NCBI RefSeq assembly: GCF_900182665.1
Contig: NZ_FXTL01000002.1
Span: forward strand, 186,001 to 250,000
Direction of reading: 5' to 3'
DNA length: 64,000 bases
Source: Propioniciclava tarda
GTDB lineage: Bacteria; Actinomycetota; Actinomycetes; Propionibacteriales; Propionibacteriaceae
The notes beneath the pieces were generated by a model, which made no database searches, had not been told where the DNA came from, and was given only the letters and a program-made list of their open reading frames with translations. Of the stretch, positions 24,857 to 34,043 are shown one piece after another (the first letter of the stretch is position 1; each line of letters opens with the position of its first letter). Made by a program: the position numbers and the translations under genes.

Positions 24857-24893
24857 GCGTCCTCCTCGTGCGTTCGGCCCTATTCTCGCACCC

Positions 24894-25448
24894 ATGCCAG
24901 CGCGCATGTTCGCCGCCCTCGTGCCCCCACCGACGGTGTTGGTCCAGCTCGAGGAGTTCATCGAAGTCCGCCGGGAGGCCGACTCTCGCGTCCGTTTCGT
25001 CCCGATCGACTCGTGGCACGTGACCACCGCCTTTGCCGCGGCGGTGGCGTCCCGGAACGTCGACGACCTCACCGAGGCCCTGGTCGACGTCGCCGGCCGG
25101 ACGCCGCCCCTCGACCTGACCGTGGGCGGGGGTCGCTGTTTGCCGACCCCGGTCGAGGCGAGAGTCCTGGCGTTCGGCGTTGGTCCGTCCGAACAGCTCG
25201 GACGCCTCGCAGCGTCCTGCCGGACGGCGTTCAGCCACGCCGGGGTCGCGGTCGACGGGGCTCGGTTCGTGCCGCACATGACGGTTGCGCGCATGCGGCG
25301 TCCGATCGAAGCCACGCCGTGGCTGACGGTCCTGGACGCCTGCCCGGACGCGTCCTGGCGTGCCGACGAACTCGTGCTCATCGAGTCGCATCTGCGGGAC
25401 ACGGCGAATCGGTACGAGGTGGTCGAGCGCTTCCGGTTCAAGGGCTAA
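24894..25448 (+). CDS. thpR: 2'-5' RNA ligase family / RNA 2',3'-cyclic phosphodiesterase
   Basis: This is a 184-aa protein of the 2H phosphoesterase fold with both H-x-T/S motifs in place: SWHVTTAF near residue 43 and PHMTVAR near residue 124. It begins MFAALVPPPTVLVQLEEF, as ThpR proteins do. Known members hydrolyse RNA 2',3'-cyclic phosphate ends; ligase activity is seen only in vitro. It lies 75 bp ahead of metY and is probably not part of that operon. Confidence 0.85.
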   Translation: MPARMFAALVPPPTVLVQLEEFIEVRREADSRVRFVPIDSWHVTTAFAAAVASRNVDDLTEALVDVAGRTPPLDLTVGGGRCLPTPVEARVLAFGVGPSEQLGRLAASCRTAFSHAGVAVDGARFVPHMTVARMRRPIEATPWLTVLDACPDASWRADELVLIESHLRDTANRYEVVERFRFKG

Positions 25449-25522
25449 CCGAGCACCGAGATCGCGGACCGCGCGAGACGAATCGGCCCTAGCCTGACCC
25501 GACACCGTTGAGAGGGAGTGAG

Positions 25523-26806
25523 ATGACGCAGCACATCGAGACGTTGGCCGTCCACGCGGGTCAGGAGCAGTCCGACCCGGCGACCAAGGCGCGCGCCGTT
25601 CCGATCTACCAGACCACGTCGTACACGTTCGACAGCACCGAGCACGCCGCCGACCTGTTCGCGCTGCGTCAGCCGGGCTACATCTACACCCGCATCATGA
25701 ACCCGACGCAGAACGTCTTCGAGGAGCGGGTCAACGCGCTGGAGGGCGGCATCGGCGCGCTCGCCACGGCGTCCGGTGCGGCGGCCATCGACTACGCGGT
25801 GCGCAACCTCTGCTCGGCGGGCGACAACTTCGTGGCGTCCTCGAAGCTGTACGGCGGCACGTTCGCCCTGTTCGCCCACACGCTGCCGCAGTTCGGCATC
25901 GAGTGCCGCTTCGTCGACCCCGACGACCCGTCGTCCTTGGACGCCGTGGTCGACGAGCGCACCAAGCTGGTCTTCGGCGAGTCGCTCGGCAACCCGGCCA
26001 TGAACGTGCTCGACGTGCGGGCCTGGGCGGACGCCGCGCACGCCCACGGGCTGCCGCTCGTGATCGACAACACGGTGCCGACGCCGTACCTGTGCCGTGT
26101 GTTCGACCACGGCGCCGACATCGCGGTGCACGCTGCCACCAAGTACATGGGCGGGCACGGCACCACGATGGGCGGCATCATCGTTGACTCCGGACGCTTC
26201 GACTGGGTCGGCAACGCCGACCGCTTCCCGAACATGACCGCGCCGGATCACGCCTACCACGGCGTCGTCTGGACCGACGCCGCGGGCCCGGCCGCGTACA
26301 TCATCCGCGCGCGCACGATCATGCTGCGCAACACCGGCGCCGCCATCTCGCCGTTCAACGCGTGGCAGCTGCTGCAGGGCCTCGAGACGCTGCACCTCCG
26401 CATGGACCGGCACAGCTCGAACGCCATGGCCGTCGCGAAGCACCTGCAGTCGCATCCGGCCGTCGCGTGGGTCAACTACCCGGGCCTCGAGGGCGATCGC
26501 TATCACGAGGCCGCCAAGAAGACCCTGGACGGCCGCGGCTTCGGCGGGCTGGTCTCCTTCGGACTCAAGGCCGGACGGGCCGGCGGGTCGTCCTTCATCG
26601 AGAGCCTCAAGGTGTTCAGCCATCTGGCGAACATCGGCGACGCGAAGAGCTTGGCGATCCACAACGCCACGACGACGCACAGCCAGCTCACCGAGGACGA
26701 GCTGGTCGCGGCGGGCGTGGCGCCCGAGGGCGTCCGGCTCAGCATCGGCATCGAGAACGTCGACGACCTGATCGCCGACTTGGACCAGGCATTGGCGGCG
26801 AACTGA
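25523..26806 (+). CDS. metY: O-acetylhomoserine aminocarboxypropyltransferase
   Basis: This 427-aa PLP enzyme of the Cys/Met gamma-family makes homocysteine from O-acetylhomoserine and sulfide. Features include TLAVHAGQE at the start, the TTSYTFDST segment, YTRIMNPT, the SSKLYGGTFALFAHT cofactor loop, and the PLP lysine in HAATKYMGGHGT. The roughly 430-aa length and MGGHGT fit MetY rather than the shorter MetB/MetC. GAGAGGGAG precedes the ATG. It is the first gene of metY-metX-metW, with metX starting 2 bp after its stop. Confidence 0.95.
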   Translation: MTQHIETLAVHAGQEQSDPATKARAVPIYQTTSYTFDSTEHAADLFALRQPGYIYTRIMNPTQNVFEERVNALEGGIGALATASGAAAIDYAVRNLCSAGDNFVASSKLYGGTFALFAHTLPQFGIECRFVDPDDPSSLDAVVDERTKLVFGESLGNPAMNVLDVRAWADAAHAHGLPLVIDNTVPTPYLCRVFDHGADIAVHAATKYMGGHGTTMGGIIVDSGRFDWVGNADRFPNMTAPDHAYHGVVWTDAAGPAAYIIRARTIMLRNTGAAISPFNAWQLLQGLETLHLRMDRHSSNAMAVAKHLQSHPAVAWVNYPGLEGDRYHEAAKKTLDGRGFGGLVSFGLKAGRAGGSSFIESLKVFSHLANIGDAKSLAIHNATTTHSQLTEDELVAAGVAPEGVRLSIGIENVDDLIADLDQALAAN

Positions 26807-26808
26807 CG

Positions 26809-27942
26809 GTGCACCACGACCCAGGATCGGTCGGACTGGTCGAGACCCGATCAGTCCGGCTGTTCACCGCGGACGCCCCGCTCACGCTGGCATCCGGCCG
26901 GACCCTCGGGCCGATCGACGTCGCGTACGAGACCTACGGGACCCTGAACGCTGACGGCTCGAACGCGGTGGTGATCTGCCATGCCCTGACAGGTGACGCG
27001 CACGCGGCCGGCTGGCACGCGGGCGCGAAGGGTCCGGGCTGGTGGGACAACCTGATCGGTCCGGGCAAGCCGCTGGACACCGACCGGTTCTTCGTCATCA
27101 GCAGCAACCTGCTGGGCGGCTGCATGGGCACCACCGGCCCGTCGACGGTCAACCCCGAGACCGGAAACGTGTACGGGCTCGACTTTCCCCTGCTCGCGAT
27201 CCAGGACTTCGTCGAGGTGCATCGGGCGCTGGTCCGGCACCTGGGCGTGGGCCGGCTGCTGGGCGTGATCGGCGGGTCGATGGGAGGCATGCAGGCGCTG
27301 GAGTGGTCGCTGCGCTACCCGGACGAGGTCGCGAACGCGGCGATCATCGCGGCGTCCTCGCGGTTGACCGCCCAGAACATCGCCTTCTCGGCCGTGGCAC
27401 GGCGGGCCATCATGGACGACCCCAACTTCGCGGGCGGCCACTACGCCGACACCGGGCAGAGCCCCGACATCGGGCTGTCGATCGCCCGGATGATGGCCCA
27501 CATCACCTACCTGTCCGAGGACGCCTTCACCGAGAAGTTCGGGCGCGCCCCGCAGAACGCGAGCCGGCGTCCGGGGTTCGGCGTCGACTTCGCCGTCGAG
27601 AGCTACCTGGGGCACCAAGCCGAGGTGTTCCTGGAGCGGTTCGACGCCCTCTCGTATCTCTACCTCAGCCGGGTCATGGACTACTTCGACCCGTTCGCCG
27701 CGCACGAGCTAGTCGCGCGGAGGCGTCCGGTGAACTACCTCGTCGTCTCGTTCGACACCGACTGGCGGTTCTCGTCCGCGCACTCGCGGCGGATCGTCCG
27801 GCGCCTCGAGTCGGCTCGCTACCCGGTGACCTTCCGGGACATCACCTCGCCCTGGGGGCACGACTCGTTCCTGTTGGTCATCGACGCCTACCACGACACG
27901 CTGCGTGCGTGGTTCGACCGGGCGCTGGAGGTGGGCGTGTGA
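26809..27942 (+). CDS. metX: Homoserine O-acetyltransferase
   Basis: This is a 377-aa alpha/beta-hydrolase that acetylates homoserine to feed MetY. The catalytic triad is visible: nucleophile elbow IGGSMGGMQ (Ser), Asp in VSFDTDWRF, His in WGHDSFLL. NLLGGCMGTTGPS is the family oxyanion segment. GTG 26809 lies 2 bp after the metY stop, and no better start exists downstream. The stop overlaps the GTG of metW. Some MetX-like proteins use succinyl-CoA; pairing with MetY favours acetyl. Confidence 0.95.
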   Translation: MHHDPGSVGLVETRSVRLFTADAPLTLASGRTLGPIDVAYETYGTLNADGSNAVVICHALTGDAHAAGWHAGAKGPGWWDNLIGPGKPLDTDRFFVISSNLLGGCMGTTGPSTVNPETGNVYGLDFPLLAIQDFVEVHRALVRHLGVGRLLGVIGGSMGGMQALEWSLRYPDEVANAAIIAASSRLTAQNIAFSAVARRAIMDDPNFAGGHYADTGQSPDIGLSIARMMAHITYLSEDAFTEKFGRAPQNASRRPGFGVDFAVESYLGHQAEVFLERFDALSYLYLSRVMDYFDPFAAHELVARRRPVNYLVVSFDTDWRFSSAHSRRIVRRLESARYPVTFRDITSPWGHDSFLLVIDAYHDTLRAWFDRALEVGV

Positions 27943-28577
27943 ACGCGACCGAGTGGCAGAGCGGCCCGCTGCGCGCGGACCTGGCGCTGGTCGCCGCGCA
28001 GATTCCGGACGCCTCGCGCGTCCTCGACCTCGGCTGCGGCTCGGCCACGCTGCTGAGCTACCTGATGGCCGAGCGCGGCTGCAGCGGCACGGGAGTCGAG
28101 ATCGATCCGGACAAGGTCCTGAAGGCCATCCGTCGGGGCGTGCCTATTATCGAGCTGGACGTCGACCGCAGTCTGAGCGAGTTCTCGGACGCCTCGTACG
28201 ACGTGTGCGTGCTGTCGCGCACCATCCAGACGATCCAGCGTCCGGAGCACGTGCTGGAGGAGATGGCCCGCATCGCCGGACTGCTGATCGTGTCGGTGCC
28301 GAACTTCGGCTGGTGGGGCCACCGGCTGCGCCTCCTGCGCGGACGCATGCCCATGTCGAAGGAGCTGCCGTACTCCTGGTACGACACGCCGAACATTCGC
28401 CACACCACGCTGGTCGATCTGGAGACGCTGTTCGACAAGCTCGGACTCACGGTGGTCAAACGTTTCACCTTCACCGAGGACGGCCGCCGCCTCCGCATGC
28501 AAGGCGCCCGCGCCAACCTCACGGCCGGAGCTGCGGTCTACGTGCTGCGGCCAGGCGGGCGACCGAGGACGTCGTAG
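27939..28577 (+). CDS. metW: Methionine biosynthesis protein MetW
   Basis: This is a 212-aa methyltransferase-fold protein that commonly follows metX. Motif I is RVLDLGCGSATLL, followed by GTGVEIDPDKV and the typical MetW block ELPYSWYDTPNIRHTT. MetW supports homoserine acetyltransferase function, although its exact biochemical role is debated. Its GTG overlaps the metX stop (GTGA), so the two are co-translated. The transcript probably ends in the repeat-bearing region that follows. Confidence 0.9.
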   Translation: MNATEWQSGPLRADLALVAAQIPDASRVLDLGCGSATLLSYLMAERGCSGTGVEIDPDKVLKAIRRGVPIIELDVDRSLSEFSDASYDVCVLSRTIQTIQRPEHVLEEMARIAGLLIVSVPNFGWWGHRLRLLRGRMPMSKELPYSWYDTPNIRHTTLVDLETLFDKLGLTVVKRFTFTEDGRRLRMQGARANLTAGAAVYVLRPGGRPRTS

Positions 28578-28593
28578 CTCTCGGCCTTGGGCT

Positions 28594-28687
28594 CAGGTCA
28601 GATTGAGATTCAGCGCAATGCGCTGCACGTCAGGGCGTGTGATTCAGTGCGCTGACCGAGCAGCGTGCCGATTCATTGCGCTGACCT
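28594..28687. repeat. Left cluster of ATTGCGCTGACC-like repeats
   Basis: The motif ATTGCGCTGACC or a one-base variant appears at about 28644 (CAGTGCGCTGACC) and 28674 (ATTGCGCTGACC). An inverted form, TCAGCGCAATG, lies at about 28610. The same motif reappears on the other side of the next gene (29448-29523). The paired placement suggests flanking repeats rather than one operator. Confidence 0.65.
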
Positions 28688-28724
28688 ATCACCCCCGTGC
28701 GACCGCCACTCGGCGGGCGGAGCC

Positions 28725-29387
28725 TCAGGCCGACCGCACGGTGGCGGGCCGGGGATCACCGCAACGTGGCTGGCGCTCGCCGACCCTGATGGCCGGGATG
28801 GCGCTACCGGTTCTGGATCGAAGTGCTGATGCACAGCGCTCGAGAAGCCGATCGGGTTCGCCGCGAAGGGTCGTTGGCGTCACTCCGAGGCACAGGATCC
28901 CGGCCGCCGCGTACGCCCCGTCCTGCTCGACGGTTTCCTCCCAGCGGTCACGCCCCCGGTCGTCCAGGCCGGTATGGAACTGACGAGAGCGAACCTGGAC
29001 TGCGACCGCCGCCTTGAGAAAGTAGCCGTCCGGCGTCCCGATCCGTCGGCCGTCCAGGGTGGAGAGAGTGACATTGTGGGCCATGGCAGGCAGTCCTCGT
29101 CCCCGCACCAACTGCGCCAGCCATGCCTCCGGCAGCGACCAGGCGCCGGTGACGAAGTCCCGGAGTCCGGTTCTCACTGGCAGGGTGTGGTTGAGTCGAC
29201 CGGCCGTCAGTTCAGTCGCCAGCTCTCCCTCCGCCACGTCACCCGACTGCAGCAGACGGATGGCGAGCGCTCTCATGCCAGCGGCGTCGAGTTCGCAGTA
29301 GCGTCCGGCGTCCACGAGTGCGCGTACGGCAGAGGCGTAGGCGACACAGCCCGACTCGATCCGACGCCAATCCGTCCCTTCGGTCAC
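28725..29387 (-). CDS. Hypothetical protein, possible DUF559/Vsr-type nuclease relative
   Basis: This is a 220-aa protein. The C-terminal half has a strand-rich region followed by AVQVRSRQFHTG, RDRWEETVEQDGAYAAAGI and LGVTPTTLRGEP. It resembles the end of actinobacterial DUF559/AbiEi-like proteins, where an acidic residue, a strand and QVHSRxxH precede a helix. The catalytic set is not convincing, so activity is doubtful. The gene is bracketed by short ATTGCGCTGACC repeats on both sides, which suggests a small inserted module. Confidence is in the frame, not the function. Confidence 0.5.
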   Translation of the reverse strand: MTEGTDWRRIESGCVAYASAVRALVDAGRYCELDAAGMRALAIRLLQSGDVAEGELATELTAGRLNHTLPVRTGLRDFVTGAWSLPEAWLAQLVRGRGLPAMAHNVTLSTLDGRRIGTPDGYFLKAAVAVQVRSRQFHTGLDDRGRDRWEETVEQDGAYAAAGILCLGVTPTTLRGEPDRLLERCASALRSRTGSAIPAIRVGERQPRCGDPRPATVRSA

Positions 29388-29447
29388 GCTGACGAAATCT
29401 GTGGATCACTTCTCGGCGTCAGCGCCATGTTGTGAACGCTGAAGACA

Positions 29448-29523
29448 AGTCAGCGCAACGATCAATGAGCCAGGGCGTACGTGTCATTGCGCTGACCCGG
29501 AACGTGCTGGATATTGCGCTGAC
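29448..29523. repeat. Right cluster of ATTGCGCTGACC-like repeats
   Basis: Copies of the motif lie at about 29485 (CATTGCGCTGACCC) and 29512 (TATTGCGCTGACCT), with an inverted GTCAGCGCAACG at 29449. Together with the left cluster they bracket the hypothetical gene at 28725-29387. The rest of the 272-bp gap up to the exonuclease stop holds no ORF I would support. Confidence 0.65.
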
Positions 29524-29659
29524 CTCCCCGCCGATGGGAGGACGTGCGACGAACGGGGCAAGGTGCTGATCCGCTGCGTTACGGCCTGACGACGCTACCG
29601 GGCCCTGATCCGCTCGGTCGCCCGAGGGGGGCTCGACGGCGGGCGAGTCGAATCCTGGG

Positions 29660-30592
29660 TTACCCAGCCATCGCCTTGAGGATCCGCTCGGCCGCCCCGC
29701 CGAGGTTCAGCTCGTCGGCGAGCGCGTCGAAGAGCTCGGGCTCGCGAGGCGTCCGGGGGAGCGTCAGGTCGGCGTCCGGCAATGAGACGTTGCGGTCGCA
29801 GGCGACGACCTGGGACGCCGCTGCCAGGTAGTCGGCGTTGGCCACGAGAGCCCGCTGCACCGCCGCACCCAGGGAGCCGACGTTCTCGACGATGCCCTCC
29901 AGGTCGCCGTAGGTGGCCAGCAGGGATGCAGCGGTCTTCTCGCCGATGCCCTTCACGCCCGGCAGCCCGTCGGACGCGTCGCCGCGCAGGGTGGCGAAGT
30001 CGACGTACTGGGCGCCCGTGATTCCGTACTTGGCGGCGAGCCAGCCGTCGGTCACGCGCTCGTGCTTGCCCACGCCGCGCGCCACGTACAGCACCCGGAC
30101 GCCCGCGTCGTCGTCGACCACCTGGAACATGTCGCGGTCCCCGGTGACCACGTCGACCGGACCCGGCGCGCGGGCGGCCAGCGTCGCCATGACGTCGTCG
30201 GCCTCGAAGCCGTCGGCGCCCACGATGGGCAGGCCGAGCGCGTCCAGGACGGCCCGGATCAGGGGCACCTGAGCGGTCAGCGCGTCCGGCACCTCTTCGA
30301 CATAGGACGCCGTCCCTCCGGGTCCGGCAACGGTCCGCGCCACCCGGTGGCCCTTGTAGGACGGCACCAGGGCCACCCGCCATGCCGGACGCCAGTCGTT
30401 GTCCCAGCAGCAGGCCACCCGGTCGGGGCGGTAGTCCGTGATGAACCGGGCTAGGAAGTCCAACAGTCCCCGCACCGCGTTCACCGGACGCCCGTCACGA
30501 CCGGTCAAAGACTCGGGCAAACCGTAAAAAGCCCGGAAATATAGCGATGCTGTATCAAATAGTTGCGAACGCTGACCGGTCATGGCCGTCAT
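29660..30592 (-). CDS. 5'-3' exonuclease (DNA polymerase I N-terminal type)
   Basis: This is a 310-aa stand-alone FEN-like nuclease. Acidic metal-site motifs are present: FDTASLYFRAFYG, CWDNDWRPAWR, FEADDVMATLA and VDVVTGDRDMFQVVDD. A helix-hairpin-helix follows (LPGVKGIGEKTAASLLATYG). It can remove flaps and RNA primers. ATG 30592 gives MTAMTG; the second ATG nine bases later is equally possible. It is divergent from the Lrp-family gene across 18 bp. The first 40 codons are less GC-rich than the rest of the gene. Confidence 0.9.
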   Translation of the reverse strand: MTAMTGQRSQLFDTASLYFRAFYGLPESLTGRDGRPVNAVRGLLDFLARFITDYRPDRVACCWDNDWRPAWRVALVPSYKGHRVARTVAGPGGTASYVEEVPDALTAQVPLIRAVLDALGLPIVGADGFEADDVMATLAARAPGPVDVVTGDRDMFQVVDDDAGVRVLYVARGVGKHERVTDGWLAAKYGITGAQYVDFATLRGDASDGLPGVKGIGEKTAASLLATYGDLEGIVENVGSLGAAVQRALVANADYLAAASQVVACDRNVSLPDADLTLPRTPREPELFDALADELNLGGAAERILKAMAG

Positions 30593-30610
30593 CGTGACAC
30601 AATCCGCCCC

Positions 30611-31048
30611 ATGGAAAGCATCGACCAGCAGATCCTCGGGCTCTTGTGTCGGGACGGCCGCATGTCCTACACCGATATCGGCCGCGAGACGGGGCTTTCC
30701 ACGTCAGCCGCCCAGCAACGGGTGCGTCGGCTCGAGCAGCGTGGGCTCATCACGGGCTACCGCGCCATCCTCAATCCGGACGCCCTGGGCAAGCTTCTGA
30801 CGGCCTTCGTCCAGCTGCGCGCGCTGGATCCCACCCGCGACGACCAGGTGCCGGACATCATCACCCCGCTCAAGGGCGTGATCTCGTGCTACTCGGTCGC
30901 GGGTCAGGCGTCGCACCTCCTGATGGTGCAGGTGGGCACGCCCGCTGATCTGGAGGCCCTGCTGACCCAGATCCGCCAGACGGCGCACGTGTCGACCGAG
31001 ACCACGCTGGTGCTCTCGGTCCCGTTCCACGACCGGCCCTTGGTCTAG
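30611..31048 (+). CDS. Lrp/AsnC-family transcriptional regulator
   Basis: This is a 145-aa protein with an N-terminal AsnC HTH (DQQILGLLCRDGRMSYTDIG, TSAAQQRVRRLEQRGLI) and a C-terminal RAM ligand/oligomerisation domain (FVQLRALDPT, CYSVAGQASHLLMVQVGT). The ligand is probably an amino acid. The start MESIDQQ is fixed by homology. It overlaps the 3' end of the convergent M20 peptidase gene by 4 bp and is divergent from the exonuclease gene. Confidence 0.95.
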   Translation: MESIDQQILGLLCRDGRMSYTDIGRETGLSTSAAQQRVRRLEQRGLITGYRAILNPDALGKLLTAFVQLRALDPTRDDQVPDIITPLKGVISCYSVAGQASHLLMVQVGTPADLEALLTQIRQTAHVSTETTLVLSVPFHDRPLV

Positions 31049-32409
31049 GCGTCGGCCGCCTGGGCGAGGCGGGTCAGCAGGAGAGCCTCTGCCACGGCCG
31101 CCTTCTCCAGGTCGTCCAGGTCGACGGACTCGTCCAGCCCATGCATGCGTGAGTCGGGATCGACGATTCCGGTGAGCAGCACCGCCGCCCGCGGGAACCG
31201 GTGCATCAGGTTGCCAGCCAGCGGAATCGACCCACCCATGCCCATGAACACCGGATCAACGCCCCAACTGTCGCGCAGGCACGCCACGGCCGTCTGCGCG
31301 ATGTCGCCGTCGAACCTGAGCTGACAGCCGGCCGCGCCGGACTCCTCCTCGAACGAGATCCGCGTGCCGAAGGGCGCGTGGTCGACGAGGTGCTTCCTGA
31401 GGGCATCGAGGGCCTGCGAGGCGTCCTGGGTCGGTGCGATGCGCATGCTCACCTTCGCGCGCGCCCGGGGGACCAGCGTGTTGGAGGCGCCCTCGACCTT
31501 GGGGGCGTCCAGGCCGATCACGGTCACGGCGGGCTCGCCCCACAGCCGCTGGACGAGCCGTCCCCGGCCGATGAAGTCGACGCCGTGGAGCAGTCCGGAC
31601 TCGGCCCGCAGTCGGTCTTCGGGGTAGTCCAGCTCGGCGACCGGTGTGCTGTCGAGCCCCGCGACGGCGACGGCACCGTCGGCGTCCCAGAGGCTGCCGA
31701 GCAGCCGGCACAGCGTCGTGAGGGCGTCCGGGACGGCCCCGCCGTACTGCCCCGAGTGCAGGGCGTGATCGAGCGTGCGGACCTCCACGACGAGATCGAC
31801 GAGTCCGCGCAGCGACGACGTGAAGGCCGGACGCCCCACGGCCCAGTTGCCCGAGTCCAGGATGACGAAGGCGTCGGCGTCCAGATCGTCGGAGAACTCG
31901 TCGAGGAAGGCGTCCATCGTCGGCGAGCCGACCTCCTCCTCGCCCTCGATCAGCAGCGTGACGCCCACGCCGAGCTCGTCGCCCAGGGCGCGCAGCGCAG
32001 TCAGGTGAACGGCGATCGCCCCCTTGTCGTCGACGACGCCGCGTCCGTACAGCCGGCCGTCGCGTCGTGTGACGGTGAACGGATCCGACGTCCAGCTGGA
32101 CGCCTCGCCCGTGGGCTGGACGTCGTGGTGGGCGTAGAAGCAGACCGTGGGCGCTCCGGGCGCGGCCGGACGCTTGGCGATCACGGCGGGCCGGCCACCC
32201 GGCACCGACACGATGCGGACGTCGGCCCAGCCGAGTTCGCGGACGAGGCCGGCGACGGCCTCCGCGCTGGCGGCCACGTCGTCGGCATGGTCGGTCGCCA
32301 TACTGACCGACGGGATGGCGACGAGCTTGGCCAGATCGTCGAGGGCCTGGGGGAGTTCGCGCGCTACGGCGGCGCGCACGTCAGCAATCGAGGTCACGAT
32401 CGAAGACAC
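31045..32409 (-). CDS. M20-family dipeptidase
   Basis: This is a 454-aa zinc peptidase of the M20 family. The first metal His is in VCFYAHHDVQPTGE, the bridging Asp in GRGVVDDKGAIAVH and the catalytic Glu pair in LLIEGEEEVGSP. Later ligands lie in FVILDSGNW and near the C-terminus in LLTGIVDPDSRMHGLDE. A dimerisation domain sits in the middle (LRGLVDLVVEVRTLDHALHSG). It probably cleaves dipeptides or N-acyl amino acids in the cytosol. It is divergent from lnt with a 47-bp gap. Confidence 0.9.
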   Translation of the reverse strand: MSSIVTSIADVRAAVARELPQALDDLAKLVAIPSVSMATDHADDVAASAEAVAGLVRELGWADVRIVSVPGGRPAVIAKRPAAPGAPTVCFYAHHDVQPTGEASSWTSDPFTVTRRDGRLYGRGVVDDKGAIAVHLTALRALGDELGVGVTLLIEGEEEVGSPTMDAFLDEFSDDLDADAFVILDSGNWAVGRPAFTSSLRGLVDLVVEVRTLDHALHSGQYGGAVPDALTTLCRLLGSLWDADGAVAVAGLDSTPVAELDYPEDRLRAESGLLHGVDFIGRGRLVQRLWGEPAVTVIGLDAPKVEGASNTLVPRARAKVSMRIAPTQDASQALDALRKHLVDHAPFGTRISFEEESGAAGCQLRFDGDIAQTAVACLRDSWGVDPVFMGMGGSIPLAGNLMHRFPRAAVLLTGIVDPDSRMHGLDESVDLDDLEKAAVAEALLLTRLAQAADA

Positions 32410-32456
32410 TACGCCCAGACGGCGTCCCGGCGCCCGAGCCGGTTACCCTTGCCGAC

Positions 32457-34043
32457 GTGAAGAGCGAGCCAGCGACGAGGGCGCCGTCCGGGTGGGTCCT
32501 GTTGCCGTTCGCCCTCGGCGGGGGTTTGGTCGGCTCGCTCGCCTTCGCCCCGTTCTCGTGGTGGCCGGCGGCCTTCGTGGCGGTGGGGGTGCTAGCGGCC
32601 GTCATCGGCGCGGCCCCGCGTCTGCGGGCTGCCCTCGGCCTCGGCCTGGCCTACGGCTTGGCGTTCAACCTCGTCACGATCCGCTGGCAGATCCTCATCG
32701 AGGTCGGCTCCTACCTCGGGCTGGCATTGCTCGAGGCGCTGTTCTTCGCCCTCCTGGGCGGCTTGTTGTGGCTGGTGCGTCGGCTGAGGTGGGCGCCGCT
32801 CGCAGCCGCCTGCTGCTGGGTGCTGGTCGAGGCGCTCCAGGCCCGCGTCCCGTTCGGCGGCTTCTCGTGGACTCGACTCGGCTACGCCGTCGTCGACACG
32901 CCGCTGTCCGGCCTCTACCCCCTGGCGGGGGCGGCGCTGGCCAGCTTCGCCGTCGCGCTCGTAGCGCACACGGCGGTCTGGGCTCTGTCCGGACGCCGCA
33001 GGCGCGAGTTCCTCATGGCGGCCGGCGTGGCGGTGAGCGTCCTGGCCCTCGGTGCTCTGGGCACGCTCGTCCCGACGACACCCACCAACAGACCCACGAT
33101 CGACGTGGGCTGGGTGCAGGGCGGTTCTGGTGGGGGCGGCTTCTACGGGCTGGGCGAGCCGGGGGAGACCACGCGCCGCCACGCGGCCCAGACGCGGGTC
33201 TTGCTGGGGGATGCCGACGCCGGACGCGTCGCGAAGCCCGCCTTCATCGTCTGGCCCGAGAACGGCACCGACAACGACCCGCTGCTGGACCCGACGACCA
33301 ACAAGATCGTCGCGGACGTGGTGGCGGACGCCGGCGTCCCGCTGCTCCTCGGCGTCCCGACCACCGGGCCCGGCCCGGGGGAGCGGCAGACCACGGACCT
33401 GTGGTGGACGAACGCCGGCATCGGGGCCCGCTACGACAAGCGCAATCTCGTGCCGTTCGGCGAATGGATCCCGTTCCGTGACGTTCTGCTGCCCCTGATC
33501 CCGACGCTTCAGGTCATCGGCGATCAGGCCATCCCTGGCACGCTGCCGGGGGTGCTGAGCGTCCAAGACGCGTCCGGCAACCCGCTCAAGGTCGGGGTGG
33601 CGATCTGCTACGACGTGGCCTTCGCCGACACGATGGCCGACGCCGTCACCCACGGCGCCGAGGTCATGGTCGTGGGCAGCAACAACGCCATGTTCCAGGG
33701 CAGCCCGCAGATCGAGCAGCAGTTCGCGATCACCCGGGTGCGCGCCGCCGAGCTGGGCCGCCAGATCCTCGTCGTGACCGTCTGGGGGCTGACGGGCCTG
33801 ATCGGCGAGCGCGGCGAGATCACCATGCGCGCCCCGCTGCAGGACGCGGCGTCCGGCGTGGTCAGCCTCGTGCGCTCCGACTCTCGCACCCCGTACGTGC
33901 TCGGCGGCTGGGTCTTCGAGTGGGTGGCGGTTGCGTTGGCCCTAGCCGCCGCGGTCGCAGGGGCCGTCGCCGGACGCGTCCGCGCGGGTGACAGAATGGC
34001 GGCGCGATCCGAGCCACAAGAAGGGGACAGCACACATGGGTGA
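32457..34043 (+). CDS. lnt: Apolipoprotein N-acyltransferase
   Basis: This is a 528-aa membrane enzyme that adds the third acyl chain to lipoproteins. About six N-terminal hydrophobic spans (for example WVLLPFALGGGLVGSLAFAPF) are followed by a nitrilase domain. The catalytic triad is Glu in IVWPENGTDND, Lys in YDKRNLVPFGEW and Cys in GVAICYDVAF. A final span (WVAVALALAAAVAGAV) anchors the C-terminus. It starts at GTG 32457. The next gene, ppm1, overlaps it by 8 bp; in mycobacteria the two activities are fused in one protein. Confidence 0.95.
   Translation: MKSEPATRAPSGWVLLPFALGGGLVGSLAFAPFSWWPAAFVAVGVLAAVIGAAPRLRAALGLGLAYGLAFNLVTIRWQILIEVGSYLGLALLEALFFALLGGLLWLVRRLRWAPLAAACCWVLVEALQARVPFGGFSWTRLGYAVVDTPLSGLYPLAGAALASFAVALVAHTAVWALSGRRRREFLMAAGVAVSVLALGALGTLVPTTPTNRPTIDVGWVQGGSGGGGFYGLGEPGETTRRHAAQTRVLLGDADAGRVAKPAFIVWPENGTDNDPLLDPTTNKIVADVVADAGVPLLLGVPTTGPGPGERQTTDLWWTNAGIGARYDKRNLVPFGEWIPFRDVLLPLIPTLQVIGDQAIPGTLPGVLSVQDASGNPLKVGVAICYDVAFADTMADAVTHGAEVMVVGSNNAMFQGSPQIEQQFAITRVRAAELGRQILVVTVWGLTGLIGERGEITMRAPLQDAASGVVSLVRSDSRTPYVLGGWVFEWVAVALALAAAVAGAVAGRVRAGDRMAARSEPQEGDSTHG

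Noticed and set aside
25449-25522. SAM riboswitch ahead of metY
   Set aside because: The gap is only 74 bp and I cannot fold a SAM aptamer in it.
29640-29670. Possible tRNA T-arm (GAGTCGAATCC near a CCAGG)
   Set aside because: No acceptor, D or anticodon arms can be folded around it, and the loop lacks the TTC start.
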